Of a DNA stretch of 44,347 nucleotides, positions 25,739 through 33,706 are shown piece by piece (within the stretch, counting starts at the first letter, position 1; each line of letters starts with the position of its first letter). Origin of the DNA: Leptothrix sp. (in: b-proteobacteria) (GTDB lineage: Bacteria; Pseudomonadota; Gammaproteobacteria; Burkholderiales; Burkholderiaceae_C); assembly GCA_013822265.1 (NCBI GenBank), contig PNKD01000020.1, positions 1 through 44,347 on the forward strand. The letters are read 5' to 3'. The notes beneath the pieces were generated by a model, which was not told the DNA's origin, made no database searches, and was given only the letters and a program-made list of their open reading frames with translations. Made by a program: the position numbers and the translations under genes.

Positions 25739-28705
25739 ATGCTCTTGACACGCAAGTCGGCAGCTGACGGGGCGACGTCGTCGTCCCGCACGCTCGTCGA
25801 CGGCCTGGCGCGAGGCTTGTCCCGCGCCATACCCACGATGGACAGGCGCAGGTTCCTGCGCCGATCCGGGTTGGGTCTCGGGGCCGGCATCGCGGCCACC
25901 CAGCTCACGCTCGTCCGCAAGGCCGACGCCGCCGCCGACGCCACGGCCGCGGCAGCCGCTTCAGGCGCCAAGGTCGAGGTCAAGCGCACGGTCTGCACCC
26001 ACTGCTCGGTGGGCTGCGCGATCGACGCCGTCGTCGAGAACGGCGTCTGGGTGCGGCAGGAGCCGGTGTTCGACTCTCCCATCAACATGGGGGCCCACTG
26101 CGCCAAGGGCGCGGCGGTGCGCGACAACGCGCATGGCGAATACCGCCTGAAGTACCCGATGAAGCTCGTGAACGGCAAGTACGAGCGCATCTCCTGGGAC
26201 GTGGCGCTGAACGAGATCAGCGCCAGGATGCTCGAGCTGCGCAAGGAAAGCGGCCCCGACAGCATCTTCATCGTCGGTTCGTGCAAGAGCAACAACGAGC
26301 AGGGGTACCTGCTCAGAAAGTGGATGTCCTTCTGGGGCAGTAACAACTGCGACCACCAGGCACGAATATGCCACTCCACTACTGTCGCCGGTGTGGCGAA
26401 TACGTGGGGCTACGGTGCGATGACCAACTCGTACAACGACATGCAGAACAGCAAGGCTGCGATGTATATCGGCAGCAATGCTGCCGAGGCGCATCCGGTG
26501 TCCTTGCTGCACATGCTGCATGCCAAGGAGAAGGGCTGCAAGATGATCGTGGTGGACCCCCGGTTCACCCGTACGGCAGCCAAGGCAGACCAGTACGTGC
26601 GCATGCGCTCGGGGGCGGACATCCCGTTCCTGTACGGTGTGCTGTACCACGTCTTCAAGAACGGCTGGGAAGACAAGCAGTACCTCAACGACCGTGTCTG
26701 GGCGATGGACAAGGTGCGCGACGAGGTGCTGGCCAAGTGGACGCCCGACAAGGTGTTCGAGGCCTCCGGCGTGACCGAGGCCGAGTGCCTGCAGGTCGCC
26801 CGCACGATGGCCGAGAACCGCCCGAGCACGCTGGTCTGGTGCGTGGGCCATACCCAGCACACCATCGGCAACGCGATGGTGCGGGCGTCGTGCCTGCTGC
26901 AACTGGCACTGGGCAACGTCGGCAAGAGTGGCGGCGGCGCGAACATCTTCCGCGGTCACGACAACGTGCAGGGCATCACCGACGTCGGCCCCAATCCCGA
27001 CTCGCTGCCGGGCTACTACGGCATCGTCGAAGGCTCGTTCAAGCACTACGCCGCGGTCTGGGGCGTCGACTTCGAGTGGATCAAGAAGCAGTACGCGCCG
27101 GGCATGATGTCCAAGCCGGGCCTGACCATCTCGCGATGGTTCGACGCCGTGCTCGAGAAGCCCGAGCTGATCGACCAGGAAGGCAACCTGCGCGGCATGT
27201 TCTATTGGGGCCACGCCCCGAACTCGCAGACGCGCGGCCTCGACCTGAAGAAGGCGATGGACAAGCTCGACCTGCTGGTGGTGGTCGACCCCTTCCCGTC
27301 GGCCACGGCGGCGATGGCGGCCATGCCCGGCAAGGCCGAGGACCTGAACCCCAAGCGTGGTGTCTACCTGCTGCCGGCGTGCACGCAGTTCGAGACCAGC
27401 GGCTCGGTCACGGCCTCGAACCGGTCGCTGCAGTGGCGCGAGAAGGTCATGGAGCCGCTGTACGAATCGCGCAGCGACCACATGATCCTGTACCAGCTGG
27501 CGCAGAAGCTGGGCTTCGGCGAGCAACTGGTCAAGAACTACAAGCTGCAGAAGGTCAAGGGCCAGGACGAGCCCGTGCCCGAGGACATCCTGCGCGAGAT
27601 CAATCGCTCCGTCTGGACCATCGGCTACACGGGCCAGAGCCCCGAGCGGCTGAAGGCGCACATGCGCAACATGCATGTCTTCGACGTCAACACGCTGAAG
27701 GCCAAGGGCGGCATCGACAAGGAGACCGGCTACAAGCTCGACGGCGAGTACTTCGGCCTGCCCTGGCCGTGCTGGGGCACGCCCGAGATGAAACACCCGG
27801 GCACCAGCAACCTGTACGACACGTCCAAGCACGTCATGGATGGCGGCGGCAACTTCCGCGCCAACTTCGGCGTCGAGCGTGACGGGCAGTCGCTGCTGGC
27901 GGCCGACGGCTCGCACTCCAAGGGCGCCGATCTCACCACCGGCTACCCCGAGTTCGATCACCTGCTGCTGAAGAAGCTGGGCTGGTGGGGCGAACTGACC
28001 GAGGACGAGCAGAAGAAGGCCGAGGGCAAGAACTGGAAGACCGACCCGTCGGGCGGCATCATCCGCGTGGCGATGACCAAGCACGGTTGCCACCCCTTCG
28101 GCAATGCCAAGGCGCGGGCCGTGGTCTGGAACTTCCCCGACCCGATCCCGCAGCATCGCGAGCCGCTGTACTCGACGCGGCCCGAACTGGTGGCCAAGTA
28201 CCCGACGCACGACGACCGCAAGGCCTTCTGGCGCCTGCCCACGCTGTTCAAGACGGTGCAGGAGGCGAACAAGGATGTGGGGCAGAAGTTCCCCCTCATC
28301 CTGACCAGCGGGCGCCTTGTCGAGTACGAGGGCGGCGGCGACGAGACGCGCTCGAACCGCTATCTCGCCGAACTGCAGCAGAACATGTTCATCGAGATCA
28401 ACCCGGCTGCAGCCAACGACCGCGGCATCCGCAATGGCGAGGAGGTGTGGGTGACCACGCCGACGGGTGCGCGCATCAAGGTGAAGGCGCAAGTGACCGA
28501 GCGCGTCGACAAGGGGACGACCTTCATGCCCTACCACTTTGCCGGCCACTGGCAGGGTGCGGACATGGAAACCTTCTACCCGAAGGGCGCGGCGCCGATC
28601 ATCCGCGGCGAGGCGGTCAACACCGCCACGACCTACGGCTACGACAGCGTGACCATGATGCAAGAGACCAAGACAACCGTCTGCCAGGTCGAGCGCGCGG
28701 CTTGA
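25739..28705 (+). CDS. fdhA: Formate dehydrogenase alpha subunit; catalytic Sec probably encoded by UGC
   Basis: This 988-residue Mo/W-bis-MGD enzyme oxidises formate to CO2 in the periplasm. RRRFLRRSGLG at residues 36-46 begins a Tat signal. The 4Fe-4S site uses C86, C89, C93 and C121. The active site reads ARI-x-HSTTVAGVA, where x is residue 211, followed by H212. Selenoenzyme relatives have Sec (UGA) here; this gene has TGC at 26369-26371. Rare codons for this genome (CGA, ATA, ACT, ACT, AAT) surround it, and a SECIS-like hairpin follows. With the GCA-anticodon tRNA-Sec nearby, Sec is the likely residue; plain Cys is the alternative. AGGAGG sits 7 bases before the ATG. Length is normal for this class. 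Confidence 0.97.
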   Translation: MLLTRKSAADGATSSSRTLVDGLARGLSRAIPTMDRRRFLRRSGLGLGAGIAATQLTLVRKADAAADATAAAAASGAKVEVKRTVCTHCSVGCAIDAVVENGVWVRQEPVFDSPINMGAHCAKGAAVRDNAHGEYRLKYPMKLVNGKYERISWDVALNEISARMLELRKESGPDSIFIVGSCKSNNEQGYLLRKWMSFWGSNNCDHQARICHSTTVAGVANTWGYGAMTNSYNDMQNSKAAMYIGSNAAEAHPVSLLHMLHAKEKGCKMIVVDPRFTRTAAKADQYVRMRSGADIPFLYGVLYHVFKNGWEDKQYLNDRVWAMDKVRDEVLAKWTPDKVFEASGVTEAECLQVARTMAENRPSTLVWCVGHTQHTIGNAMVRASCLLQLALGNVGKSGGGANIFRGHDNVQGITDVGPNPDSLPGYYGIVEGSFKHYAAVWGVDFEWIKKQYAPGMMSKPGLTISRWFDAVLEKPELIDQEGNLRGMFYWGHAPNSQTRGLDLKKAMDKLDLLVVVDPFPSATAAMAAMPGKAEDLNPKRGVYLLPACTQFETSGSVTASNRSLQWREKVMEPLYESRSDHMILYQLAQKLGFGEQLVKNYKLQKVKGQDEPVPEDILREINRSVWTIGYTGQSPERLKAHMRNMHVFDVNTLKAKGGIDKETGYKLDGEYFGLPWPCWGTPEMKHPGTSNLYDTSKHVMDGGGNFRANFGVERDGQSLLAADGSHSKGADLTTGYPEFDHLLLKKLGWWGELTEDEQKKAEGKNWKTDPSGGIIRVAMTKHGCHPFGNAKARAVVWNFPDPIPQHREPLYSTRPELVAKYPTHDDRKAFWRLPTLFKTVQEANKDVGQKFPLILTSGRLVEYEGGGDETRSNRYLAELQQNMFIEINPAAANDRGIRNGEEVWVTTPTGARIKVKAQVTERVDKGTTFMPYHFAGHWQGADMETFYPKGAAPIIRGEAVNTATTYGYDSVTMMQETKTTVCQVERAA
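26369..26371 (+). other. Putative UGC selenocysteine codon (codon 211 of formate dehydrogenase alpha)
   Basis: TGC occupies the position that is UGA (Sec) in E. coli fdnG, fdoG and fdhF. It matches the GCA anticodon of the neighbouring tRNA-Sec. The reading frame is open throughout, so automated annotation will translate it as Cys. Confidence 0.75.
26372..26409 (+). promoter_or_regulatory. SECIS-like hairpin directly after the UGC codon
   Basis: The upper stem TCGCC (26385-26389) pairs with GGCGA (26395-26399) around loop GGTGT. The lower stem CTCCAC (26374-26379) pairs with GTGGGG (26404-26409) with one T-G pair, leaving an internal loop. Counting the base after the codon as +1, the apical GGU is at +19 to +21 and a U at +14. 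As I recall E. coli fdhF, its loop GGU is also at +19 to +21 and its conserved bulged U at +14. In this hairpin the +14 U may pair with A at +28 or be bulged. Confidence 0.75.
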
Positions 28706-28744
28706 GGATCAAACCGTGAACCTCCAAGCTCACATCCGTTCGCT

Positions 28745-28780
28745 GCCCCCCGGGGGGGCGCATGCCTCCCTTGGGGCGGC
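28745..28780. repeat. GC hairpin repeat between the alpha and beta subunit genes
   Basis: GCCCCCC (28745-28751) pairs with GGGGGGC (28753-28759), and an adjoining GCCTCCC-TT-GGGGCGGC forms a second imperfect stem. I recall similar elements between genes in Comamonadaceae-type genomes. It fills most of the 90-base gap between alpha and beta and may stabilise the upstream mRNA or reduce read-through. Confidence 0.55.
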
Positions 28781-28795
28781 CCAGCAGGAGTCATC

Positions 28796-29422
28796 ATGGC
28801 AAGAATGAAGTTCATCTGTGACGCCGAGCGCTGCATCGAGTGCAACGGCTGCGTCACGGCCTGCAAGGCCGAACACGACGTGCCCTGGGGCGTCAACCGG
28901 CGCCGCGTGGTCACGCTCAACGACGGCGTGCCGGGCGAGCGCAGCATCTCGGTGGCGTGCATGCACTGCTCAGACGCGCCGTGCATGGCGGTGTGCCCCG
29001 TCGACTGCTTCTACCGCACCGCCGAGGGTGTGGTGCTGCACGACAAGGACGTTTGCATCGGCTGCGGCTACTGCTCGTATGCCTGCCCCTTCGGCGCACC
29101 CCAGTTCCCCAGCAACGGCACCTTCGGCCTGCGCGGCAAGATGGACAAGTGCACCTTCTGCGCCGGTGGTCCCGAGGCCAACACGAGTGCGGCCGAGAAC
29201 GAGAAGTACGGCCGCAACCGTCTGGCCGAGGGCAAGCTGCCCATCTGCGCCGAGATGTGCTCGACCAAGGCGCTGCTGGGCGGTGACGGCGACGTCGTGG
29301 CCGACATCTTCCGCACCCGAGTGCTCACGCGCGGCAAGGGCAGCGAGGTCTGGGGCTGGGGCACGGCCTATGGCAAGCCGGCCGGTGGCGGGCAGGGTCA
29401 GCCTGCGGGGACGAAGTCATGA
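28796..29422 (+). CDS. fdhB: Formate dehydrogenase beta subunit (4Fe-4S, FDH3 type)
   Basis: This 208-residue electron-transfer subunit moves electrons from the alpha subunit to the cytochrome b gamma subunit. Four ferredoxin-like cysteine groups are visible: C13, C16, C19 and C23 (CIECNGCVTAC); CMHCSDAPCMAVCP; CIGCGYCSYACP; and CTFC with a later CAEMC. Unlike E. coli FdnH it has no C-terminal membrane helix, and it lacks its own signal, so it should be co-exported with alpha. CAGGAG precedes the ATG. The stop overlaps the following lipoprotein gene by four bases (ATGA). Confidence 0.95.
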   Translation: MARMKFICDAERCIECNGCVTACKAEHDVPWGVNRRRVVTLNDGVPGERSISVACMHCSDAPCMAVCPVDCFYRTAEGVVLHDKDVCIGCGYCSYACPFGAPQFPSNGTFGLRGKMDKCTFCAGGPEANTSAAENEKYGRNRLAEGKLPICAEMCSTKALLGGDGDVVADIFRTRVLTRGKGSEVWGWGTAYGKPAGGGQGQPAGTKS

Positions 29423-29649
29423 GAATCATCGTCACCATGTCAGTGGGCGCCTTGTTGATGGGCCTGGCAGGCTGCGGTGAGAAGCCGCAGGTCATCGGCA
29501 AGCGCAGCGACCAGGCGCCCTATGCGACGGCCGCAGGCGCGTACAGAACCGGCGACTGGAAGCAGGGCGACGCGGCCAGTTGGGAGCGGCACCTCAACGC
29601 CCGTGCCCAGCAAGGCCAGAACGAATACGGGCGTACCGGCCCGCACTGA
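29419..29649 (+). CDS. Small lipoprotein in the formate dehydrogenase operon
   Basis: This 76-residue protein has a short hydrophobic N-terminus with lipobox LAGC (cysteine about residue 17), then a polar, Gln/Arg/Gly-rich mature part containing YRTGDWKQGDAASWERHLN. A lipid-anchored periplasmic location is expected. It has no known domain; its ATGA overlap with the beta subunit gene and 22-base gap to gamma show it is part of the operon, possibly an assembly or anchoring factor. Confidence 0.8.
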   Translation: MRIIVTMSVGALLMGLAGCGEKPQVIGKRSDQAPYATAAGAYRTGDWKQGDAASWERHLNARAQQGQNEYGRTGPH

Positions 29650-29671
29650 CGCCCGGCACAGGGGATAGACC

Positions 29672-30835
29672 ATGAACAGCTGGACCCGGAAGCTCATCCT
29701 CAGCCTGGCCCTGGCTTGGGCCGCCTGCACGCCGGCCCTGGCGCAGGGCGGTGCTGCAGCCGCACCGGCGGCCGAGGCCACCACGGCGGCCAAGGGCCCG
29801 CCGGCGGGCTTCGCGGCCCCCGCGTTGCCCAAGGAAGACGAGGGCAATGCCGCACGCGCCAAGTCGCAGCCAGGCAACAACGCCCCGATGTGGCGCGGCG
29901 TGCGCGAATCGGGCCAGACGCCGGGCAGCGTGAACCTGCCGGGCGCGGAGAAGGGCGTCCTGATCCAGTCTTTCGTGCAGTACCCTGGATCGAGCTTCAC
30001 CACCGCGGGCGAGGCTTGGCGGCAGGTTCGCAACCAGTGGATCATTCCGTATGGCGGCTCGCTCATCCTGCTGGTGGCCGCGGCCACCGCGCTCTTCTAC
30101 TTCACCAAGGGCCCGATCGGAGGCCATGAGGTCAATACCGGCCGCCTCATAGAACGCTTCACCTACCTCGAGCGCGTGGCGCATTGGTCGATGGCGATCA
30201 CGTTCGTCGTGCTGGCCATCTCCGGCATCGTGATGGCCTTCGGCAAGTTCTTCCTGCTGCCGGTACTGGGCGCAACGTTGTTCGGGTGGCTCAGCTATGC
30301 GCTGAAGACCGCGCACAACTTCGTGGGGCCGCTGTTCGCCGTGTCGCTGGTCGTGTTCGCGCTCATCTACATCAAGGACAACCTGCCCAAGGCGGCAGAC
30401 CTGGCCTGGCTCGCCAAGGGCGGCGGCTTGCTGAGTGGCAAGCAGGTGCCCTCGGGTCGCTTCAATGGCGGCGAGAAGTTCGTTTTCTGGGGCGGCGTGA
30501 TCGTGCTCGGGCTCACCGTGGTGGCGTCGGGCCTGGTGCTCGACCTGCTGATCCCGGGATGGGGCGAGACACGCGGCCAGATGCAGGTCGCGCACATGCT
30601 CCATGCCGCGGCCTCGGCGCTGATGACCGCGATGTTCATCGGCCACATCTATTTGGGCACGATCGGCGTCAAGGGCGCGCTGGACGCCATGAAAACCGGC
30701 TACGTCGACGAAGCCTGGGCCAAGGAGCACCATGAGCTGTGGCACGACGACGTGAAGGCCGGGCGTGTGCCCGCCATCCGTTCACAGTCGACGCCGCCGA
30801 TGGCCGCCGCGACCAGCTCACCCCACCGGGCCTGA
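29672..30835 (+). CDS. fdhC: Formate dehydrogenase gamma subunit (cytochrome b556)
   Basis: This 387-residue membrane subunit passes electrons to quinone. A Sec-type signal peptide (1-24, ending ALAQ) and a Pro/Ala-rich periplasmic stretch precede four helices: about 123-145, 172-190, 217-235 and 270-290, with a further segment near 312-330. Candidate heme ligands are H171 (ERVAHW), H215 (LKTAHNFVGP), H308/H311 (VAHMLH) and H325 (FIGHIY). It is longer than E. coli FdnI (217 residues) because of the N-terminal periplasmic extension, as in other Burkholderiales-type proteins. It is the last membrane component of the operon. Confidence 0.94.
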   Translation: MNSWTRKLILSLALAWAACTPALAQGGAAAAPAAEATTAAKGPPAGFAAPALPKEDEGNAARAKSQPGNNAPMWRGVRESGQTPGSVNLPGAEKGVLIQSFVQYPGSSFTTAGEAWRQVRNQWIIPYGGSLILLVAAATALFYFTKGPIGGHEVNTGRLIERFTYLERVAHWSMAITFVVLAISGIVMAFGKFFLLPVLGATLFGWLSYALKTAHNFVGPLFAVSLVVFALIYIKDNLPKAADLAWLAKGGGLLSGKQVPSGRFNGGEKFVFWGGVIVLGLTVVASGLVLDLLIPGWGETRGQMQVAHMLHAAASALMTAMFIGHIYLGTIGVKGALDAMKTGYVDEAWAKEHHELWHDDVKAGRVPAIRSQSTPPMAAATSSPHRA

Positions 30836-30887
30836 GGCGCTGCGCCTTGCATCTGCGGCCCAACGCCACTCTGCGGAGATCCAAGAC

Positions 30888-31238
30888 ATGAAGACGATGA
30901 AGCCCGCCAGGCTCCTGATGTCGGTGCTGCTGGCCAGCGGCATGGCCGCAGCGGCCTGGGCCAAGCTGCCCCCACCCAGCGACGAAGCCAAGGCCAAGGC
31001 GGCCGAGGCGGCGGCCAAGACGGCGCACGCCGGCAAGATGGCCGCCTATGAACTCTGCAAGTCCATGGACGCCACGGCGGCCAGGTACTACGCCGACGCC
31101 AAGAAGGCTGGCAAGCAGACCAATCCGCCGGTGGCCACGCCGCCATGCACCAACCCGGGCCCCTTCGTCTACGCGCCCGCGGCGCCGGCCGCGGCAGCCG
31201 CTCCGGCGCCTGCCGTCGCGGCCGCACCGAAGAAGTGA
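30888..31238 (+). CDS. Small exported protein, Ala/Pro-rich
   Basis: This 116-residue protein has a cleavable signal (MKTMKPARLLMSVLLASG, ending AAAAWA), a Lys/Ala helical region, a middle with two cysteines (YELCKSMDA and PPCTNPGPF) that could form a disulfide, and an Ala/Pro low-complexity tail. I do not recognise a function. It lies between the gamma gene and fdhD on the same strand, with GGAG before the ATG, so it is probably co-transcribed and periplasmic. Confidence 0.75.
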   Translation: MKTMKPARLLMSVLLASGMAAAAWAKLPPPSDEAKAKAAEAAAKTAHAGKMAAYELCKSMDATAARYYADAKKAGKQTNPPVATPPCTNPGPFVYAPAAPAAAAAPAPAVAAAPKK

Positions 31239-31256
31239 TCGTCACCCCGACGCGTC

Positions 31257-32189
31257 ATGTCCCTACAGCCTGAGACGCTGGCCCTGGCCGGTTCGTTTGG
31301 CGAAACTTCGGCAAGGCCGGTGGTGGCGGGCGCGCCGCGCCTGACAGCCGCGCACTGCGATCTGCTGCGCGAGATCCAGATCGTCGACGAGTACGGCGAG
31401 CGCCGCTCGATCCACATACCGGCCGAGCGCCCGCTGACGGTCTTCGTCGACAAGCGCGAGCTCGTCACGCTGATGACGCTGGGCCAGTGCCCCGAGCTGC
31501 TGGTGCTGGGTTACCTGCGCAACCAACGTCTCGTCGACACCGTGCAGCAGGTCGAGTCGATCACCGTCGACTGGGATGTCGGCGCCGCGGCCGTGCGCAC
31601 GCATGACGGCGTGCACGACCTGGCGGCCAAGACCACCACGCGCGTCGTCACCACGGGTTGCGGCCAGGGCACGGTCTTCGGCGACGCGATGAGCCAGCTG
31701 CACACCGTCACCCTGCCCGACGCCGCCACGGCACGCATCCGGCAGAGCACGCTGCACCGCATGCTGGAGACGATGCGCCAGCAGGAAAGCATTCACCGCA
31801 AGGCCGGGTCGGTTCACGGTTGCGCGCTGTTCCAGCTGCAGCCCCAGGGCTGCGAGATGCTGTGCTTCGTCGAAGACGTGGGCCGCCACAACGCCATCGA
31901 CACCATCGCCGGCTGGATGGCGATGCATGGCGTCGACGGCGCCGACAAGGCCTTCTACACCACGGGCCGCCTGACCAGCGAGATGGTGATGAAGGGCGCC
32001 CAGATGGGCGTGCCCATCGTGGTCTCGCGCAACGGCGTCACCGCGATGGGCCACGAGCTCGCGTCGCGCCTGGGCATGACGCTCTTCGGGCGCGCCGCCA
32101 ACCGGCACTTCCTCTGCTACACCGGGCTCGAGCGTTTCGACTCCGAGCCCGAACCGCAACGCGCCGCCGTGCGCGTCGTGGCCGGCTAG
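31257..32189 (+). CDS. fdhD: Formate dehydrogenase accessory sulfurtransferase FdhD
   Basis: This 310-residue cytoplasmic protein transfers sulfur from IscS to the Mo-bis-MGD cofactor, needed for formate dehydrogenase activity. The catalytic cysteine is C135 in VVTTGCGQGTVF. E. coli FdhD has two cysteines in a CxxC pair (C121/C124); here the second is replaced, leaving one. The C-terminal part has CFVEDVGRHNAIDTIAG and FYTTGRLTSEMVMKGAQMG, typical of the family. It starts 18 bases after the exported protein gene and ends the formate dehydrogenase operon, convergent with moeA. Confidence 0.95.
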   Translation: MSLQPETLALAGSFGETSARPVVAGAPRLTAAHCDLLREIQIVDEYGERRSIHIPAERPLTVFVDKRELVTLMTLGQCPELLVLGYLRNQRLVDTVQQVESITVDWDVGAAAVRTHDGVHDLAAKTTTRVVTTGCGQGTVFGDAMSQLHTVTLPDAATARIRQSTLHRMLETMRQQESIHRKAGSVHGCALFQLQPQGCEMLCFVEDVGRHNAIDTIAGWMAMHGVDGADKAFYTTGRLTSEMVMKGAQMGVPIVVSRNGVTAMGHELASRLGMTLFGRAANRHFLCYTGLERFDSEPEPQRAAVRVVAG

Positions 32190-32208
32190 CTCGCGCCGCC
32201 GGCGGCCA

Positions 32209-33492
32209 TCACACCAGGCCGTCGAACAACCAGACGTCGACCAGGCCGCCTTCGGCCACCGAGCCCTGCTCGTGGCCCAGCACGACCAGGGCGTTGGCCT
32301 CGCACATGCTGCGCAGCACGCCGGCGCCCTGGGAGCCCGTCAGCCGCACCTGCCAGCCGCCGTCGGCGGCGCGTTCGACGATGCCGCGCTGGAACTCGGT
32401 ACGTCCTGGGCGTTTTCGCAGGGTGGCCGTGCTGCGCGCCTGCAGCGTGGGCAGCGGCTGCGGCGTCGCCCCGGCCAGCTGCAGCAGGGCGTCGCGCGCA
32501 AAGGCATAGAAGGTGACGAGGGCGGCCACCGGATTGCCGGGCAGCGCGAACAGCCAGCAGGGGGGTGCGGTGCCGGCGTGTGCAGCGCGGGTCAACGGAC
32601 CGAAGGCGAAGGGCCGACCCGGCCGCATCGCGACCTTCCAGAACGCCACCTCGCCCAGGCGCGCCAGCACCTCACGCGTGTGGTCGGCGTCGCCCATGCT
32701 CACGCCGCCGCTGGTCAGCACGACGTCGGCCTGCGCCATCGACGCCTCGAGCGCGGCCTGAAGTGCGGCCGGGTCGTCGGCCACCAGGCCCAGGTCGACG
32801 ACCTCCATGCCCAGCCGCTGCAGCGCGCCCATCAGGCTGTAGCGGTTGCTGTCGTAGACGCTGCCGGCATCCAGCGGCTGGCCCAGCGTGCGCAGTTCGT
32901 CGCCGGTCGAAAAGAGCGCCACGCGCAACCGCCTGCGTACCGCCACCTCGGCGATGCCCAGCGAGGCCACCAGCCCCAGGTCGGCTGGCCTGAGCACACG
33001 CCCGGCATGCAGTGCCGGGCGGCCTGCCGTCAGATCCTCGCCGCGGCACCGGCGGTTGTCACCGGGGCGCACGACGCCGGCGTCGATGTGCACGACATCG
33101 CCGTCGACGCGGCAAAGCTCCAGCGGCACCACGGTGTCCAGGCCCGCCGGCATCACGGCGCCGGTCATGATGCGCAGGCACTGGCCGGCAGCGACCTTGC
33201 CGGCATAAGGCGCGCCCGCGAACAGCGTGCCCACCGACTGCAGCCGCGTGGCACCTGCCGGCTGCAGGCCGGCACCGTGAAACGCGTAGCCGTCCATCGC
33301 CGAGTTGTCGTGCGCTGGCACGTCGATGGGCGAGATCACGTCGTCTGCCAGCACACGCCCCAGGGCCTGGGTCAGCGGCACGGTCTCGCTGCCGGCGATG
33401 GGCTGCAAGGCTGCCGCAATGGCGGCTCGGGCTTGGGCCACGCTGAGGTTGCGATCGCCGGCCGTCAGCGGCGACTCTGCGAGTTCGGTCAT
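32209..33492 (-). CDS. moeA: Molybdopterin molybdotransferase MoeA
   Basis: This 427-residue enzyme inserts molybdate (or tungstate) into adenylated molybdopterin. Motifs are VPAHDNSAMDGYAF near residue 60, STGDELRTLGQPL, the SGGVSMGDADHTREVL MoCF-binding segment and LPGNPVAALVTF. I chose the start MTELAESPLTAGDR at 33492, preceded by AGGAAGAGA, rather than an upstream in-frame ATG at 33582. It is convergent with fdhD (19-base gap, which holds the palindrome GCCGCCGGCGGC). The 214 bases upstream, shared with the ABC genes, show no distinct element. Confidence 0.95.
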   Translation of the reverse strand: MTELAESPLTAGDRNLSVAQARAAIAAALQPIAGSETVPLTQALGRVLADDVISPIDVPAHDNSAMDGYAFHGAGLQPAGATRLQSVGTLFAGAPYAGKVAAGQCLRIMTGAVMPAGLDTVVPLELCRVDGDVVHIDAGVVRPGDNRRCRGEDLTAGRPALHAGRVLRPADLGLVASLGIAEVAVRRRLRVALFSTGDELRTLGQPLDAGSVYDSNRYSLMGALQRLGMEVVDLGLVADDPAALQAALEASMAQADVVLTSGGVSMGDADHTREVLARLGEVAFWKVAMRPGRPFAFGPLTRAAHAGTAPPCWLFALPGNPVAALVTFYAFARDALLQLAGATPQPLPTLQARSTATLRKRPGRTEFQRGIVERAADGGWQVRLTGSQGAGVLRSMCEANALVVLGHEQGSVAEGGLVDVWLFDGLV

Positions 33493-33706
33493 CGTCTCTT
33501 CCTGCACCGGCGTGGTTGCCGTGGTTAGCCTCGCCGCACCGACCAGGGCGCCTGGCCTGCGGCTGGCGACGCCATTCTGCACGGGCCGCCGGCCGCCGCG
33601 CCGATGCCGATGCCGACGATGCTAGGCAAGCGCCTGCATATCGGTGGCCCGACGCCGGCACGGCAGAATCGGCGGCCCGCCCCGGCCAGCCATCACGTCT
33701 CGCTGC

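Noticed and set aside
25961-28663. Very long antisense open frame (about 900 codons) opposite the formate dehydrogenase alpha gene, and similar ones opposite other genes
   Set aside because: Long antisense frames are expected at this GC content. The product is His/Arg/Val-rich low-grade sequence with no domain, and the sense strand encodes clear proteins.
25739-28705. Formate dehydrogenase as a plain Cys enzyme with leftover sel genes
   Set aside because: Possible, but it does not explain the matching tRNA anticodon change, the hairpin at SECIS spacing, the rare codons around codon 211, or the intact selA and selB. Kept as the main alternative.
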